Notes: a model not told the origin generated them from the sequence alone. A stretch of DNA of 64,000 nucleotides from Trabulsiella guamensis ATCC 49490 (GCF_000734965.1 NZ_JMTB01000100.1:20225-84224); one strand, 5' to 3'; counted from the first letter of the stretch, positions 29,055 to 39,511 are shown. Numbers and translations: made by a program.

Positions 29055-30719
29055 TTACTGGTAAGCAGACTGGTGCACGCCGACCGCACGACCTGAAGGA
29101 TCGTTCATGGTTTTGAAGGCTTCATCCCACTCGATCGCTTTGGCGGAAGAGCAGGCGACGGACGGGCCGCCTGGCACACATTCTGCGGCGCTAGGCACCG
29201 GGAACAGCTCTTCGAAAATCTCACGATACAGATACGCCTCTTTGGATGTTGGCGTGTTGTATGGGAAACGGAAGCTTGCGGTTTCCAGTTGTTGATCAGA
29301 AATCTGTTTTGCCGCGACCTCTTTCAGTGTGTCGATCCAGCTGTAACCGACGCCGTCGGAGAACTGCTCTTTCTGACGCCATGCGACGCTTGCCGGCAGA
29401 TACGCCTCAAAACACTCACGCAGGACGTGTTTCTCCATTTTGCCGTTGCCGCACATTTTGTCCTGCGGGTTGATGCGCATCGCCACATCAAGGAATTTCT
29501 TGTCGAGGAACGGTACGCGGGCTTCAACACCCCAGGCAGACATCGCTTTGTTGGCGCGGGCGCAGTCAAACATATGCAGTGCCTGCAGTTTACGCACAGT
29601 CTCTTCATGCAGTTCTTTCGCGTCCGGCGCTTTATGGAAATAAAGATAGCCGCCGAATACTTCATCAGAACCTTCGCCGGAGAGCACCATTTTGATGCCC
29701 ATCGCTTTGATTTTGCGCGACATCAGGTACATCGGCGTTGAGGCACGGATTGTGGTCACATCGTAGGTTTCAATGTGATAAATCACGTCGCGGATCGCGT
29801 CGAGCCCTTCCTGCACCGTGAAGTGGATTTCATGGTGAACAGTGCCGAGATGGTTCGCGACTTCCTGCGCGGCTTTCAGATCCGGCGAACCCACCAGACC
29901 GACGGCGAAGGAGTGCAGTTGCGGCCACCAGGCTTCAGAGCGCTCCTGATCTTCTACGCGGCGTGCCGCATATTTTTTGGTGATCGCGGAGATAATTGAC
30001 GAATCCAGCCCGCCGGAGAGCAGTACGCCGTACGGCACGTCAGACATCAAATGGCTTTTAACCGAATCTTCCAGCGCCTGGCGCAACTCTGCTTTGTCCG
30101 TCACGTTGTCTTTGACGGCGTCGTAGTCAAACCAGTCGCGCCGATAATAAGAACGGATCTCGCCGTCCTTGCTCCACAGGTAGCTTCCTGGAGGGAATTC
30201 TTTGATGGTGCGGCATACCGGCACCAGCGCTTTCATTTCAGAGGCGACATAAAAGTTGCCATGCTCGTCGTAGCCCATGTACAGCGGAATAATGCCGATA
30301 TGGTCGCGGCCAATCAGATACGCGTCTTTTTCGCTGTCATACAGTGCGAAGGCAAACATACCCTGCAGTTCGTCGAGAAATTCCGGCCCTTTTTCCTGAT
30401 ACAGGGCGAGGATCACTTCGCAGTCAGAACCCGTCTGGAATGCGTAGCGATCACCATATTCTGCGCGCAGCGCCTGGTGGTTGTAGATCTCACCGTTAAC
30501 CGCCAGCGCGTGCGTTTTCTTTTCGTTATACAGCGGCTGGGCACCAGCGTTGACGTCGACAATAGACAGACGTTCGTGGGCGAGAATCGCTTTATCGCAG
30601 GCATAAATACCGGACCAGTCCGGGCCGCGATGGCGCATCAGGCGGGAAAGCTCCAGTGCTTTTTTGCGCAGCTCTCCCGCGTCAGTTTTAATATCCAGTA
30701 CACCAAAAATAGAACACAT
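29055..30719 (-). CDS. asnB: Asparagine synthase (glutamine-hydrolysing) AsnB
   Basis: Makes asparagine from aspartate, ATP and glutamine. It is 554 aa, the E. coli length. The N-terminal glutaminase domain has nucleophile Cys2 (MCSIFG), with RHRGPDWSG and VNGEIYNHQ. The synthetase domain has the pyrophosphate loop LLSGGLDSSIISA near residue 230 and LSGEGSDEVFGGY near 345. A terminator follows it, and the tRNA operon lies beyond on the same strand. Confidence 0.97.
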   Translation of the reverse strand: MCSIFGVLDIKTDAGELRKKALELSRLMRHRGPDWSGIYACDKAILAHERLSIVDVNAGAQPLYNEKKTHALAVNGEIYNHQALRAEYGDRYAFQTGSDCEVILALYQEKGPEFLDELQGMFAFALYDSEKDAYLIGRDHIGIIPLYMGYDEHGNFYVASEMKALVPVCRTIKEFPPGSYLWSKDGEIRSYYRRDWFDYDAVKDNVTDKAELRQALEDSVKSHLMSDVPYGVLLSGGLDSSIISAITKKYAARRVEDQERSEAWWPQLHSFAVGLVGSPDLKAAQEVANHLGTVHHEIHFTVQEGLDAIRDVIYHIETYDVTTIRASTPMYLMSRKIKAMGIKMVLSGEGSDEVFGGYLYFHKAPDAKELHEETVRKLQALHMFDCARANKAMSAWGVEARVPFLDKKFLDVAMRINPQDKMCGNGKMEKHVLRECFEAYLPASVAWRQKEQFSDGVGYSWIDTLKEVAAKQISDQQLETASFRFPYNTPTSKEAYLYREIFEELFPVPSAAECVPGGPSVACSSAKAIEWDEAFKTMNDPSGRAVGVHQSAYQ

Positions 30720-30935
30720 AAACGTCTCCGTTACCCTGTTGCGTAATGCTGTTGTGTCATTTGCTCTGAGAGAGACAATGCCGCAAAGCGCGAGGCTGGC
30801 GCAAGGGGTTTACGGGCTTATCAGAAAATAATGCAATGAGAGTTGTTGAATGATGAAAAAGACGCGATGTTGCTGTGCATCTGTTGATGAATTATCAATA
30901 AAACGCATTTTTTATTAGATGAATGATAATTGCAG

Positions 30936-30961
30936 GCCGGATGCGTTATGCATCATCCGGC
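30936..30961. repeat. REP-like palindrome between asnB and nagD
   Basis: GCCGGATG...CATCCGGC is a perfect 8-bp inverted repeat with a 10-nt loop resembling a single REP unit. It lies a few bases after the nagD stop and could protect the 3' end of nagBACD mRNA. Confidence 0.65.
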
Positions 30962-30968
30962 GCCGTGA

Positions 30969-31721
30969 TTAAAAAACGTCAATTTCCGCAACGGACGGGT
31001 AAATCCAGGAAGGGCGGAACGGCATGCTGTCGATGTCATCGACCGTTGAAACGCCGGAGAGTACCAGCACCGTCTCCAGACCGGCCTGGAAGCCCGCCAG
31101 GATATCGGTGCGCAGATTGTCGCCGACGATGACCGTTTGCTCTGAATGCGCCTGCATTTTATTGAGCGCGGCACGAATAATCCACGGGCTGGGTTTACCG
31201 ACGTAAAACGGTTTGCGACCGGAGATTTTTTCGATACCCGCGCAAAGTGCGCCGCAGGCCGGATAATAACCACGGCCATGGGTGTCCGGGTTAGTGGCGA
31301 TGAAGCGTGCGCCGTTGGCGACGAAGAACGCCGCTTTATGCATCATATCCCAGTTATAAGAGCGCGTTTCACCGACGATCACGAAATCCGGGTTGACGTC
31401 CGTGATAGTGAATCCGGCTTTATACAATTCATGAATTAACGCGCCTTCGCCAACGACATACGCTTTTTTGCCTTCCTGACGACGCAGGAAATCTGCGGTC
31501 GCCATGGCCGAGGTGTAAAAGACGCTGTCCGGGACATTGACACCGGCAGTGGCGAAACGGTTTGCCAGATCCTGCCCGGTCTGGGAAGGGTAGTTGGTCA
31601 GCAGGACCAGCGGCAGCCCTTTCTCCAGGATGCGGGTGACGAACTCCGCAGCACCGGGAACGGCGACGTTATCGTGCATCAGCACGCCGTCGATATCACA
31701 AATTACATTCTTAATGGTCAT
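30969..31721 (-). CDS. nagD: HAD-family nucleotide phosphatase NagD
   Basis: HAD-superfamily phosphatase, in E. coli active on UMP and other nucleoside monophosphates. It is 250 aa. Motif I is ICDIDGVLMHDN (nucleophile Asp9), motif II is LLTNYPSQ and the C-terminal acidic motif is IVGDNLRTDILAG. It is the last gene of nagBACD, 48 bp after nagC. Its link to amino-sugar breakdown is by operon only. Confidence 0.96.
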   Translation of the reverse strand: MTIKNVICDIDGVLMHDNVAVPGAAEFVTRILEKGLPLVLLTNYPSQTGQDLANRFATAGVNVPDSVFYTSAMATADFLRRQEGKKAYVVGEGALIHELYKAGFTITDVNPDFVIVGETRSYNWDMMHKAAFFVANGARFIATNPDTHGRGYYPACGALCAGIEKISGRKPFYVGKPSPWIIRAALNKMQAHSEQTVIVGDNLRTDILAGFQAGLETVLVLSGVSTVDDIDSMPFRPSWIYPSVAEIDVF

Positions 31722-31769
31722 GGATACCCAGGCTCAACAGCTTAAAGAGAGGCGTACTATAAAACCGCT

Positions 31770-32990
31770 TTAGCTTTCCAGCAAACGCTGTAGTAGGATG
31801 CCGTTAAGCATAGCGCGTTTTACCAGCGCAAACGCGCCAATGGCGGAGCGGTGATCCAGCGTGGAACGCACGACTGGCAGATTCTTGCGAAACGCCTTCA
31901 GCACCTGCGTATTAATGCAGCCTTCAATGGCGGGCAGCAGCACGCGCTCGGCTTCGATGATTTCCCCGGCAATCACCACTTTCTGTGGATTAAACAGGTT
32001 AATGGCGATAGCGATGGTTTTGCCGAGCTGGCGGCCAACATGTTCGATAACTTCGCTGGCCAGAGGGTCGCCTTTATTGGCGGCTTTGCAGATGGCGCTG
32101 ATCGAACAGTCATCCAGCGTCACACGGCTCTGATAGCCCTGTTCCAGAAGATGGCGAACGCGTTGTTCGATGGCAGCGTTGGCGGCAACGGTTTCCAGAC
32201 AGCCGAAATTGCCGCAGTGGCAGCGTTCGCCCAGCGGGTCGACCTGAATGTGACCGATTTCGCCGACGTTGCCGTTACGTCCGATAAAAATACGCCCGTT
32301 GGAGATGATCCCGGCGCCGGTGCCACGGTGAACACGCACCAGAATGGAGTCTTCGCAGTCCTGACTTGCACCGAAATAGTGCTCCGCCAGCGCTAAACTG
32401 CGAATGTCATGACCAATAAAGCAGGTGACGTTAAAGCGTTTTTCCATCGCATCGACCAGCGCCCAGTTTTCCACCGGGATATGCGGCATATAGCGGATCA
32501 CGCCGCTGTCGGGGTCAACCAGCCCGGGCAGGATCACCGAGATGGCAATCAGCTCGCGAATTTTTCGCTGACAGGCGGTGATGAACAGTGAAATGGTGTT
32601 CAGCAACGCGTGTTCGAGCGTTTCTTGCGTGCGTTCTGGTAAAGGGTAATGCTCTTCCGCCAGCACTTTACTGCTCAGATCGTAGAGCGTCAGCGTGGTG
32701 TCATGACGACCGAGGCGAATGCCGATGGCGTGGAAATTGCGGGTTTCAGTGACGATGGAAATCGCGCGGCGGCCCCCGGTGGAGGCTTGCTGATCGACTT
32801 CTTTAATCAGGCCGCGTTCAATTAACTGACGGGTAATTTTTGTCACGCTGGCAGGAGCAAGCTGGCTTTGTTCTGCGATCTGAATGCGCGAGATGGGGCC
32901 GTGCTGATCAATCAGACGGTATACCGCTGCGCTGTTCAGTTGTTTTACGAGATCAACGTTGCCAATTTGAGCTTGTCCGCCAGGTGTCAT
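31770..32990 (-). CDS. nagC: N-acetylglucosamine repressor NagC
   Basis: ROK-family repressor that responds to GlcNAc-6-phosphate and controls nag, chiPQ and other amino-sugar genes. It is 406 aa. An N-terminal helix-turn-helix (ISRIQIAEQSQLAPASVTKI) precedes the ROK domain with its zinc motif CHCGNFGCLE near residue 255. It starts 8 bp after nagA. Candidate operators are visible in the nagB-nagE gap and upstream of chiP. Confidence 0.97.
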   Translation of the reverse strand: MTPGGQAQIGNVDLVKQLNSAAVYRLIDQHGPISRIQIAEQSQLAPASVTKITRQLIERGLIKEVDQQASTGGRRAISIVTETRNFHAIGIRLGRHDTTLTLYDLSSKVLAEEHYPLPERTQETLEHALLNTISLFITACQRKIRELIAISVILPGLVDPDSGVIRYMPHIPVENWALVDAMEKRFNVTCFIGHDIRSLALAEHYFGASQDCEDSILVRVHRGTGAGIISNGRIFIGRNGNVGEIGHIQVDPLGERCHCGNFGCLETVAANAAIEQRVRHLLEQGYQSRVTLDDCSISAICKAANKGDPLASEVIEHVGRQLGKTIAIAINLFNPQKVVIAGEIIEAERVLLPAIEGCINTQVLKAFRKNLPVVRSTLDHRSAIGAFALVKRAMLNGILLQRLLES

Positions 32991-32998
32991 ACATTTAC

Positions 32999-34147
32999 TT
33001 ACTCAGTGACGACCTCGTTACCATTAACGATGGTCTTGGTTACCTTATAGTCGCGAGTGAATGCGGTCAGGTTGGCGATCATTCCAGGCGCAATGCTGCC
33101 CAGTTGCTTATCGACACCTATCGCACGCGCCGGGTAGAGCGTCGCCATGCGCAGGACTTCGTCCAGTGCGATGCCGCAATGCTCAACCAGATTGCGAACC
33201 CCTTCAATCATGGTCAGAGAGGAGCCGCTCAGCGTGCCATTCTCATCTACACACAATCCATTCCGGTAGTATATTGTTTTCCCGGCAAAAATGAACTGGT
33301 CAATATTTGCGCCTGCCGGTGCGGTCGCATCTGTTACCAGGCACAGCTTGTCGCCTTTCAGGCGTTTTGCGTTACGGACGTTGGCGAAATCAACATGCAG
33401 ACCGTCGGCGATAATGCCGCAATAAACGTCCGGCTCATCAAAGATCGCGCCCGCCAGGCCCGGTTCACGGCCGGTGATATACGGCATGGCGTTATAAAGG
33501 TGCGTCGCGAAAGTAATGCCGGCGCGGAAGCCGATTTTCGCTTCTTTCAGCGTGGCGTTAGAGTGCCCGGCGGAGACTACAATCCCGGCGTTTACCAGCT
33601 TGCGGATCACCTCAGGCTCCACCATTTCCGGCGCGAGGGTGACTTTGGTGATGACGTCAGCGTTGGCGCAGAGGAAATTCACCAGTTCAGCGTCCGGCTT
33701 GCGCACGTAATCCGGGTTATGGGTGCCTTTCTTGACGATATTCAGCCACGGACCTTCCAGATGCAGACCCAGCGCCTGGTTCGGGTATTTCGCCAGATAC
33801 TCCCGCATCACGCGAATGCCCTGTATCATCAGCTCGTCGCTGGAGGTGATCAGGGTCGGTAGATAGCTGGTGCAGCCCGATTTTTCATTGGCCTTCTGCA
33901 TGATTTCCAGTGTCTTCACGCTGACCGCGTCCATGGTGTCGTTAAACTGCACACCGCCGCAGCCGTTCAGCTGAACATCAATAAAACCCGGGGCGAGTAT
34001 GGCGCCATTGACTGAGCGCTGCTCAATGTCAGTCGGTAAATCCGCCAGCGGGCAGAGACGTTCGATCAGGCCATTGGCGACAACAATCGCATGGTCATCC
34101 AGAATTTCGTGGCCGGTATAAATCCGACCATGGGTTAATGCATACAT
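32999..34147 (-). CDS. nagA: N-acetylglucosamine-6-phosphate deacetylase NagA
   Basis: Amidohydrolase that removes the acetyl group of GlcNAc-6-P. It is 382 aa as in E. coli. Characteristic stretches are [14 protein letters not shown] near residue 50, LEGPWLN near 130 (metal Glu), SAGHSNAT near 195, [10 protein letters not shown] near 215 and [10 protein letters not shown] near 272 (catalytic Asp). It follows nagB after 57 bp with an intercistronic hairpin. Confidence 0.97.
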   Translation of the reverse strand: MYALTHGRIYTGHEILDDHAIVVANGLIERLCPLADLPTDIEQRSVNGAILAPGFIDVQLNGCGGVQFNDTMDAVSVKTLEIMQKANEKSGCTSYLPTLITSSDELMIQGIRVMREYLAKYPNQALGLHLEGPWLNIVKKGTHNPDYVRKPDAELVNFLCANADVITKVTLAPEMVEPEVIRKLVNAGIVVSAGHSNATLKEAKIGFRAGITFATHLYNAMPYITGREPGLAGAIFDEPDVYCGIIADGLHVDFANVRNAKRLKGDKLCLVTDATAPAGANIDQFIFAGKTIYYRNGLCVDENGTLSGSSLTMIEGVRNLVEHCGIALDEVLRMATLYPARAIGVDKQLGSIAPGMIANLTAFTRDYKVTKTIVNGNEVVTE

Positions 34148-34172
34148 TACAACCCCCGGTTACAAAAATGCG

Positions 34173-34198
34173 ACCGTCTCCCCAGAAAGAGAGACGGT
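34173..34198 (-). other. Intercistronic hairpin between nagB and nagA
   Basis: An 8-bp perfect stem (ACCGTCTC / GAGACGGT) with a 10-nt loop sits in the 57-bp nagB-nagA gap. It may stabilise the nagB message or give partial termination; there is no T tail. Confidence 0.5.
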
Positions 34199-34204
34199 AT
34201 TGAC

Positions 34205-35005
34205 TCAAAGACCTTTAACGTTTTCTGCTTCTAACTCATTGAAGTATTTTAACGTTTTCACTTTCAGCTCCATGGTGGACGGCTCGTCGCAAACCATGAC
34301 CGCTTTCGGGTGCAATTGCAGGCAACTGATGGTCCACATATGGTTGACATTACCTTCCACGGCCGCCTGCAGTGCCTGGGCTTTCTGAGAACCCAGCACC
34401 AGGATCATCACTTCTTCCGCATCCAGCAGGGTGCCCACGCCAACGGTCAGCGCATATTTCGGCACCAGGTTGACGTCGCCGTCAAAGAAGCGGGAGTTTG
34501 CCACGCGGGTGTCATGGGTCAGGGTTTTAATGCGGGTGCGGGACGCCAGTGAAGAGGCTGGTTCGTTGAACGCGATATGACCATCGTTACCTACGCCGCC
34601 CATAAACAGGTGGATTTTACCGTAAGAACGGATCTTTTCTTCGTACTGACGGCATTCCGCATCGATGTCCGGCGCGTTACCATTCAGAAGGTTGATGTTT
34701 TCTGCCGGGATATCAACATGATCGAAAAAGTTACGGTGCATGAAGCTGTGGTAGCTTTCCGGGTGTTCCTTCGGCAGACCAACGTATTCGTCCATGTTGA
34801 AGGTGACAACGTGCTTAAAGCTAACCTGGCCTGCTTTATGCATCTCAACCAGCGCTTTGTACGCGGTGAGCGGCGTACCGCCGGTCGGGAGGCCGAGTAC
34901 AAACGGACGATCCGCAGTAGGTTTGAACGCATTGATACGATTGACGATATGACGTGCGGCCCATTTACCTACTTGCTCAGCGGTCGCCAGGGGGATCAGT
35001 CTCAT
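34205..35005 (-). CDS. nagB: Glucosamine-6-phosphate deaminase NagB
   Basis: Converts glucosamine-6-P to fructose-6-P and ammonia, feeding amino sugars into glycolysis. It is 266 aa. Conserved stretches are [43 protein letters not shown] (near residue 68), [15 protein letters not shown] (near 135) and the allosteric region toward the C-terminus. It is the first gene of nagBACD, divergent from nagE. Confidence 0.98.
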   Translation of the reverse strand: MRLIPLATAEQVGKWAARHIVNRINAFKPTADRPFVLGLPTGGTPLTAYKALVEMHKAGQVSFKHVVTFNMDEYVGLPKEHPESYHSFMHRNFFDHVDIPAENINLLNGNAPDIDAECRQYEEKIRSYGKIHLFMGGVGNDGHIAFNEPASSLASRTRIKTLTHDTRVANSRFFDGDVNLVPKYALTVGVGTLLDAEEVMILVLGSQKAQALQAAVEGNVNHMWTISCLQLHPKAVMVCDEPSTMELKVKTLKYFNELEAENVKGL

Positions 35006-35105
35006 TGTTCACCTCAATAATGTTAATTTAAAGCGTTGGCGGATTGGTACCGATACTCTGTTAAGGGTAACCTGGTTTGCCAGCGAAAGGGGACAATCCG
35101 TCTTG

Positions 35106-35126
35106 ATTTTTTGAATGATAAAATAA
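35106..35126. promoter_or_regulatory. NagC operator candidate near nagB
   Basis: On the minus strand TTATTTT-N7-AAAAAAT is an AT-rich palindrome like known NagC boxes. It lies about 100 bp upstream of the nagB start in the 325-bp divergent nagB-nagE region. Confidence 0.6.
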
Positions 35127-35168
35127 GTTTTGGCTGTTAGCCAGCGAATGGGAGGGGTTATTACGATA

Positions 35169-35190
35169 TTTGGTGATTATAATCACAAAA
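35169..35190. promoter_or_regulatory. CRP-cAMP site between nagB and nagE
   Basis: GGTGA-TTATAA-TCACA is a near-consensus CRP dyad (TGTGA-N6-TCACA) with one half-site mismatch. It lies between the two NagC boxes, as in the E. coli nag switch where CRP and looped NagC act together. Confidence 0.75.
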
Positions 35191-35198
35191 AACGGGTG

Positions 35199-35222
35199 TT
35201 TAATTTGCGAGACGAATTAATT
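35199..35222. promoter_or_regulatory. NagC operator candidate near nagE
   Basis: TTTAATTTGCGAGACGAATTA is close to the high-affinity NagC box I recall from E. coli nagE (TTGCG...CGAA core). Its centre is about 94 bp from the nagB-side box, near nine helical turns. That fits the DNA loop known for this promoter pair. Confidence 0.75.
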
Positions 35223-35330
35223 TTCCACACACTCTGAACGTAGGTGATAAATCGCCACGCTTCAAGGTTTGTTACACAATAAAAAAACGGCTTTGAATGA
35301 GTCTGAACGGGGTCTCATAGGGGGAAGAAA

Positions 35331-37352
35331 GTGAGTATTCTAGGTTATTTACAAAAAGTAGGCCGCGCACTCATGGTGCCAGTGGCCACGCTGCCGGCCG
35401 CAGCCATCCTGATGGGTGTCGGCTATTGGATCGACCCGGTAGGCTGGGGTGGTGAGAACGCGCTGGCGGCGTTCTTCATCAAATCCGGCTCTGCCATTAT
35501 CGACAACATGTCCGTACTGTTCGCTATCGGTGTTGCTTACGGTATGTCTAAAGATAAAGACGGTGCAGCAGCACTCACCGGCTTCGTCGGTTTCCTCGTT
35601 TTAACGACACTCTGCTCGCCAGCTGCCGTGTCGATGATCCAAAAAATTCCGGCGGACCAGGTTCCGGCGGCGTTTGGTAAAATCAGCAACCAGTTCGTGG
35701 GTATCCTGGTGGGTATCATCTCCGCGGAACTGTACAACCGCTTCTCAGGCGTAGAGTTGCCAAAAGCGCTCTCCTTCTTCAGCGGTCGTCGTCTGGTGCC
35801 GATCCTCACCTCCTTTGTGATGATCGTTGTGGCGTTCATCATGATGTACATCTGGCCGGTTATCTTCGACGGTCTGGTGAACTTTGGTGAACACATCCAG
35901 AAACTGGGTTCCATCGGTGCGGGCGTCTACGCCTTCTTCAACCGTCTGCTGATCCCGGTAGGTCTGCACCATGCGCTGAACTCTGTATTCTGGTTCGATG
36001 TTGCGGGTATCAACGACATTCCAAACTTCCTGGGTGGTGCACAGTCCATCGAAGCAGGTAAAGCGGTCGTCGGCATTACTGGTCGTTATCAGGCCGGCTT
36101 CTTCCCGATCATGATGTTCGGTCTGCCTGGCGCTGCACTGGCTATCTACCACTGCGCACGTCCGGAAAACAAAGCGAAAGTTCTGGGTATCATGATGGCG
36201 GGTGCCTTCGCAGCCTTCTTCACGGGTATCACCGAACCGCTGGAATTCTCCTTCATGTTCGTTGCGCCTGTGCTGTATGTCATTCACGCCATCCTGACAG
36301 GTATCTCCGTGTTCATCGCGGCTAGCATGCACTGGATTGCGGGCTTTGGCTTCAGTGCCGGTCTGGTGGATATGGTGCTGTCTTCCCGTAACCCGCTGGC
36401 AACACACTGGTACATGCTGATCCCGCAGGGCCTGGTGTTCTTCGTGATCTACTACCTGGTGTTCCGCTTCACCATCACCAAATTCAACCTGATGACCCCG
36501 GGTCGCGAACTGGCGGTTGCCGGCAGCGAAGCGGATGGTCAGGATGTGAATCTGAGCAATGGTAAAGATCAGGATGTCGCAGGTCTGGCGCGTCAGTACA
36601 TCGCCGCTGTTGGTGGTTCTGATAACCTGACTGGCATCGACGCCTGTATCACCCGTCTGCGTCTGTCCGTAAAAGACTCAAGCCTGGTGAACGAAGCACT
36701 GGCTAAACGCCTGGGCGCAACCGGTGTTATCCGTCTGAACAAGACCAGTGTGCAGATCATCGTGGGCTTCGTGGCTGAGAAAATCGCTAACGCAATGCAC
36801 ACTACCGGCCCTGTCGCGGCAGCAGAAGCAGCTCCGGCTGCAGCGCCAGCACAGGCGGCGGCAAAACCGCAGGCCGTGCCGAATGCGGTCACTATCGCGG
36901 CACTGGTTTCCCCAGTGACAGGTGAAGTGGTGGCGCTGGATCAAGTCCCTGACGAAGCCTTCGCCAGCAAAGCGGTGGGTGACGGTGTGGCAGTGAAACC
37001 GACGGAAAGCGTTGTGGTTTCTCCGGCTGCGGGCACGATCGTGAAAATCTTCAACACCAACCATGCGTTCTGCCTGGAAACCGACAAAGGCGCAGAAATC
37101 GTTGTCCACATGGGTATCGATACTGTCGCACTGAACGGCGAAGGCTTTAAGCGTCTGGTGGAAGAGGGGGCGGAAGTGACGGCAGGCCAGCCCATCCTGG
37201 AGATGGATCTGGACTTCCTGAATGCCAATGCGCGCTCGATGATTAGCCCGGTGGTTTGCAGCAATATCGATGACTTCAGCGGCCTTGTCATTAAGGCACA
37301 GGGTCATGTCGTTGCAGGCGAAACCGCGCTGTATGAGATTAAAGGCAAGTAA
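35331..37352 (+). CDS. nagE: PTS N-acetylglucosamine transporter NagE (EIICBA)
   Basis: Phosphotransferase permease that imports GlcNAc as GlcNAc-6-P. At 673 aa it is longer than the 648 aa I recall for E. coli. The membrane EIIC domain covers about residues 1-385 (LMTPGRE marks its end). EIIB has its phosphocysteine in GIDACITRLRL near residue 433. A linker rich in Ala and Pro follows. EIIA has its active histidine in IVVHMGIDTV near 594. From memory, the EIIA end is nearly identical to E. coli NagE, while EIIC (MSILGYLQKVGRALMVPV) is clearly another lineage (E. coli MNILGFFQRLGRALQLPI). It is divergent from nagB. Confidence 0.94.
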   Translation: MSILGYLQKVGRALMVPVATLPAAAILMGVGYWIDPVGWGGENALAAFFIKSGSAIIDNMSVLFAIGVAYGMSKDKDGAAALTGFVGFLVLTTLCSPAAVSMIQKIPADQVPAAFGKISNQFVGILVGIISAELYNRFSGVELPKALSFFSGRRLVPILTSFVMIVVAFIMMYIWPVIFDGLVNFGEHIQKLGSIGAGVYAFFNRLLIPVGLHHALNSVFWFDVAGINDIPNFLGGAQSIEAGKAVVGITGRYQAGFFPIMMFGLPGAALAIYHCARPENKAKVLGIMMAGAFAAFFTGITEPLEFSFMFVAPVLYVIHAILTGISVFIAASMHWIAGFGFSAGLVDMVLSSRNPLATHWYMLIPQGLVFFVIYYLVFRFTITKFNLMTPGRELAVAGSEADGQDVNLSNGKDQDVAGLARQYIAAVGGSDNLTGIDACITRLRLSVKDSSLVNEALAKRLGATGVIRLNKTSVQIIVGFVAEKIANAMHTTGPVAAAEAAPAAAPAQAAAKPQAVPNAVTIAALVSPVTGEVVALDQVPDEAFASKAVGDGVAVKPTESVVVSPAAGTIVKIFNTNHAFCLETDKGAEIVVHMGIDTVALNGEGFKRLVEEGAEVTAGQPILEMDLDFLNANARSMISPVVCSNIDDFSGLVIKAQGHVVAGETALYEIKGK

Positions 37353-37381
37353 TCGCTCCTGAGCAAGCAACTGCATGCCTT

Positions 37382-37414
37382 AAGCGGCGGGGATTTCCTC
37401 CGCCGCTTTTTTTT
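37382..37414 (+). terminator. Terminator after nagE
   Basis: An 8-bp stem (AGCGGCGG / CCGCCGCT) is followed by eight Ts, about 30 bp after the nagE stop. Confidence 0.9.
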
Positions 37415-37535
37415 GCAGCGATCAGTCCCCAGATAGTTCTTCAGTGAGGTATTTTCCGCAACTAATGGTTGTCTCTTCGACTGGCTTATAAGATCATATG
37501 CCGTTATACGTTGTTTACGCCTTGAGGAACCCACG

Positions 37536-39203
37536 ATGAGTGAGGCTGAAGCCCGCCCGACAAACTTTATTCGTCAGATCATTGATGAGGATCTGGCCAG
37601 TGGTAAGCACACCACGATCCACACGCGTTTCCCGCCAGAGCCGAACGGTTATCTGCACATCGGTCACGCGAAGTCTATCTGCCTGAACTTCGGCATCGCC
37701 CAGGATTATAACGGGCTGTGCAACCTGCGATTCGATGACACCAACCCGGTAAAAGAAGATATCGAATACGTCGAGTCCATCCAGAATGACGTGCAATGGT
37801 TAGGTTTCCACTGGGCAGGCAAAGTCTGCTATTCGTCGGATTATTTCGATCAACTGCATCACTACGCGGTTGAGCTGATCAACAAGGGTCTGGCTTACGT
37901 TGACGAACTCTCTGCGGACGAAATTCGTGAGTACCGCGGCACACTGACACAGCCGGGTAAAAACAGCCCGTACCGTGATCGTAGCGTGGAAGAGAACCTG
38001 GCGCTGTTCGAAAAAATGCGTGCGGGAGGTTTTGAAGAAGGTAAAGCCTGCCTGCGTGCGAAGATCGACATGGCATCGCCGTTCATCGTGATGCGTGATC
38101 CGGTGCTGTATCGCATTAAGTTTGCCGATCATCACCAGACCGGCAGCAAGTGGTGCATCTACCCGATGTATGACTTCACCCACTGCATCAGCGATGCGCT
38201 GGAAGGCATTACTCACTCGCTGTGTACGCTGGAATTCCAGGACAACCGTCGTCTGTACGACTGGGTGCTGGACAACATCTCTATCCCGGTCCATCCGCGT
38301 CAGTACGAGTTCTCTCGCCTGAACCTGGAATACACCGTCATGTCCAAACGTAAGCTGAATCTGCTGGTGACCGACAAGCACGTGGAAGGCTGGGATGACC
38401 CGCGTATGCCAACCATCTCCGGTCTGCGTCGTCGTGGCTACACCCCGGCGTCGATTCGCGAGTTCTGCAAGCGCATCGGCGTGACCAAGCAGGACAACAC
38501 CATCGAGATCGCCTCGCTGGAATCCTGTATTCGTGAAGATCTCAACGAAAACGCGCCGCGTGCGATGGCGGTTATCGATCCGGTGAAACTGGTTATCGAA
38601 AATTACCCGCAGGGCGAAAGCGAAATGGTGACCATGGCCAACCATCCGAATAAACCGGAAATGGGTAGCCGTGAGGTACCGTTCAGCGGTGAAATCTGGA
38701 TCGACCGTGCTGACTTCCGCGAAGAAGCCAACAAGCAGTACAAGCGCCTGGTGCTCGGCAAAGAGGTGCGCCTGCGTAATGCGTATGTCATCAAGGCAGA
38801 GCGTGTGGAGAAAGATGCCGAAGGCAATATCACCACCATTTTCTGCACCTACGATGCGGATACGTTGAGCAAAGATCCGGTTGATGGCCGTAAAGTGAAA
38901 GGCGTGATCCACTGGGTCAGCGCAGCACATGCGCTGCCAGTTGAGATTCGCCTGTATGATCGTCTGTTCAGCGTGCCGAATCCGGGCGCAGCCGATGACT
39001 TCCTCGCGACTATTAACCCGGAATCGCTGGTGATTAAACACGGTTTCGCTGAGCCGAGCCTGAAGGATGCGGAAGTGGGTAAAGCGTTCCAGTTTGAGCG
39101 TGAAGGCTATTTCTGTCTCGACAGCCGTTATGCGACTGCGGACAAACTGGTGTTTAATCGCACTGTGGGTCTGCGAGACACCTGGGCGAAAATCGGCGAG
39201 TAA
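37536..39203 (+). CDS. glnS: Glutaminyl-tRNA synthetase GlnS
   Basis: Class I synthetase charging tRNA-Gln; four of its tRNA substrates are encoded about 9 kb upstream. It is 555 aa. The HIGH signature is in [14 protein letters not shown] near residue 40 and the KMSKS equivalent is VMSKRKL near 268. The C-terminal anticodon-binding beta-barrels are complete. GAGGAAC lies just upstream of the ATG. A strong terminator follows it. Confidence 0.98.
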   Translation: MSEAEARPTNFIRQIIDEDLASGKHTTIHTRFPPEPNGYLHIGHAKSICLNFGIAQDYNGLCNLRFDDTNPVKEDIEYVESIQNDVQWLGFHWAGKVCYSSDYFDQLHHYAVELINKGLAYVDELSADEIREYRGTLTQPGKNSPYRDRSVEENLALFEKMRAGGFEEGKACLRAKIDMASPFIVMRDPVLYRIKFADHHQTGSKWCIYPMYDFTHCISDALEGITHSLCTLEFQDNRRLYDWVLDNISIPVHPRQYEFSRLNLEYTVMSKRKLNLLVTDKHVEGWDDPRMPTISGLRRRGYTPASIREFCKRIGVTKQDNTIEIASLESCIREDLNENAPRAMAVIDPVKLVIENYPQGESEMVTMANHPNKPEMGSREVPFSGEIWIDRADFREEANKQYKRLVLGKEVRLRNAYVIKAERVEKDAEGNITTIFCTYDADTLSKDPVDGRKVKGVIHWVSAAHALPVEIRLYDRLFSVPNPGAADDFLATINPESLVIKHGFAEPSLKDAEVGKAFQFEREGYFCLDSRYATADKLVFNRTVGLRDTWAKIGE

Positions 39204-39220
39204 TTCGTCATTCCAGTAAA

Positions 39221-39247
39221 GACGCCGCTTAGCGCGGCGTTTTTTTT
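39221..39247 (+). terminator. Terminator after glnS
   Basis: A 7-bp stem (ACGCCGC / GCGGCGT) with a 5-nt loop and a run of eight Ts, about 18 bp after the stop. Confidence 0.92.
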
Positions 39248-39275
39248 CGCTTATCAATCATGATGTTACATTTAA

Positions 39276-39300
39276 TTAACATTCGCGATGCGAATTAATA
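39276..39300. promoter_or_regulatory. NagC operator candidate, upstream copy at chiP
   Basis: ATTCGC-GAT-GCGAAT (39281-39295) is a perfect palindrome in AT-rich flanks, matching the TTCGC-N3-GCGAA type of NagC box. It lies about 337 bp upstream of the chiP start in the 421-bp glnS-chiP gap, which shows no gene. Confidence 0.7.
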
Positions 39301-39488
39301 CTATTTGCATACAACCTTTTTTAAATCTGTTTTGATAAGAAAACCTGAAATCTCATCCTCTCATCAACGCATTTTCCTGAATACGTAGCAATTTCTGGTG
39401 AATTTTCCTGGGGATGTTCTTTGTTACAAAGTGCAATCAATTATGTGCGCTTTGTCATAGTCTTGTCATTTTGTGCCATAAAGTGATT

Positions 39489-39511
39489 GATAATTCGCGT
39501 CGCGAAAAATA
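39489..39511. promoter_or_regulatory. NagC operator candidate, promoter-proximal copy at chiP
   Basis: TTCGCG-T-CGCGAA (39494-39506) is a perfect palindrome with AT-rich arms. Its centre is 212 bp from the upstream copy, about 20 helical turns, so a repression loop is possible. It lies about 125 bp upstream of the chiP start. Confidence 0.7.

Noticed and set aside
37800..39257. A 485-codon minus-strand frame opposite glnS
   Set aside because: Mirror frame of a highly conserved, GC-rich gene with strong codon bias; residue composition is His/Arg-rich and unlike a real protein.
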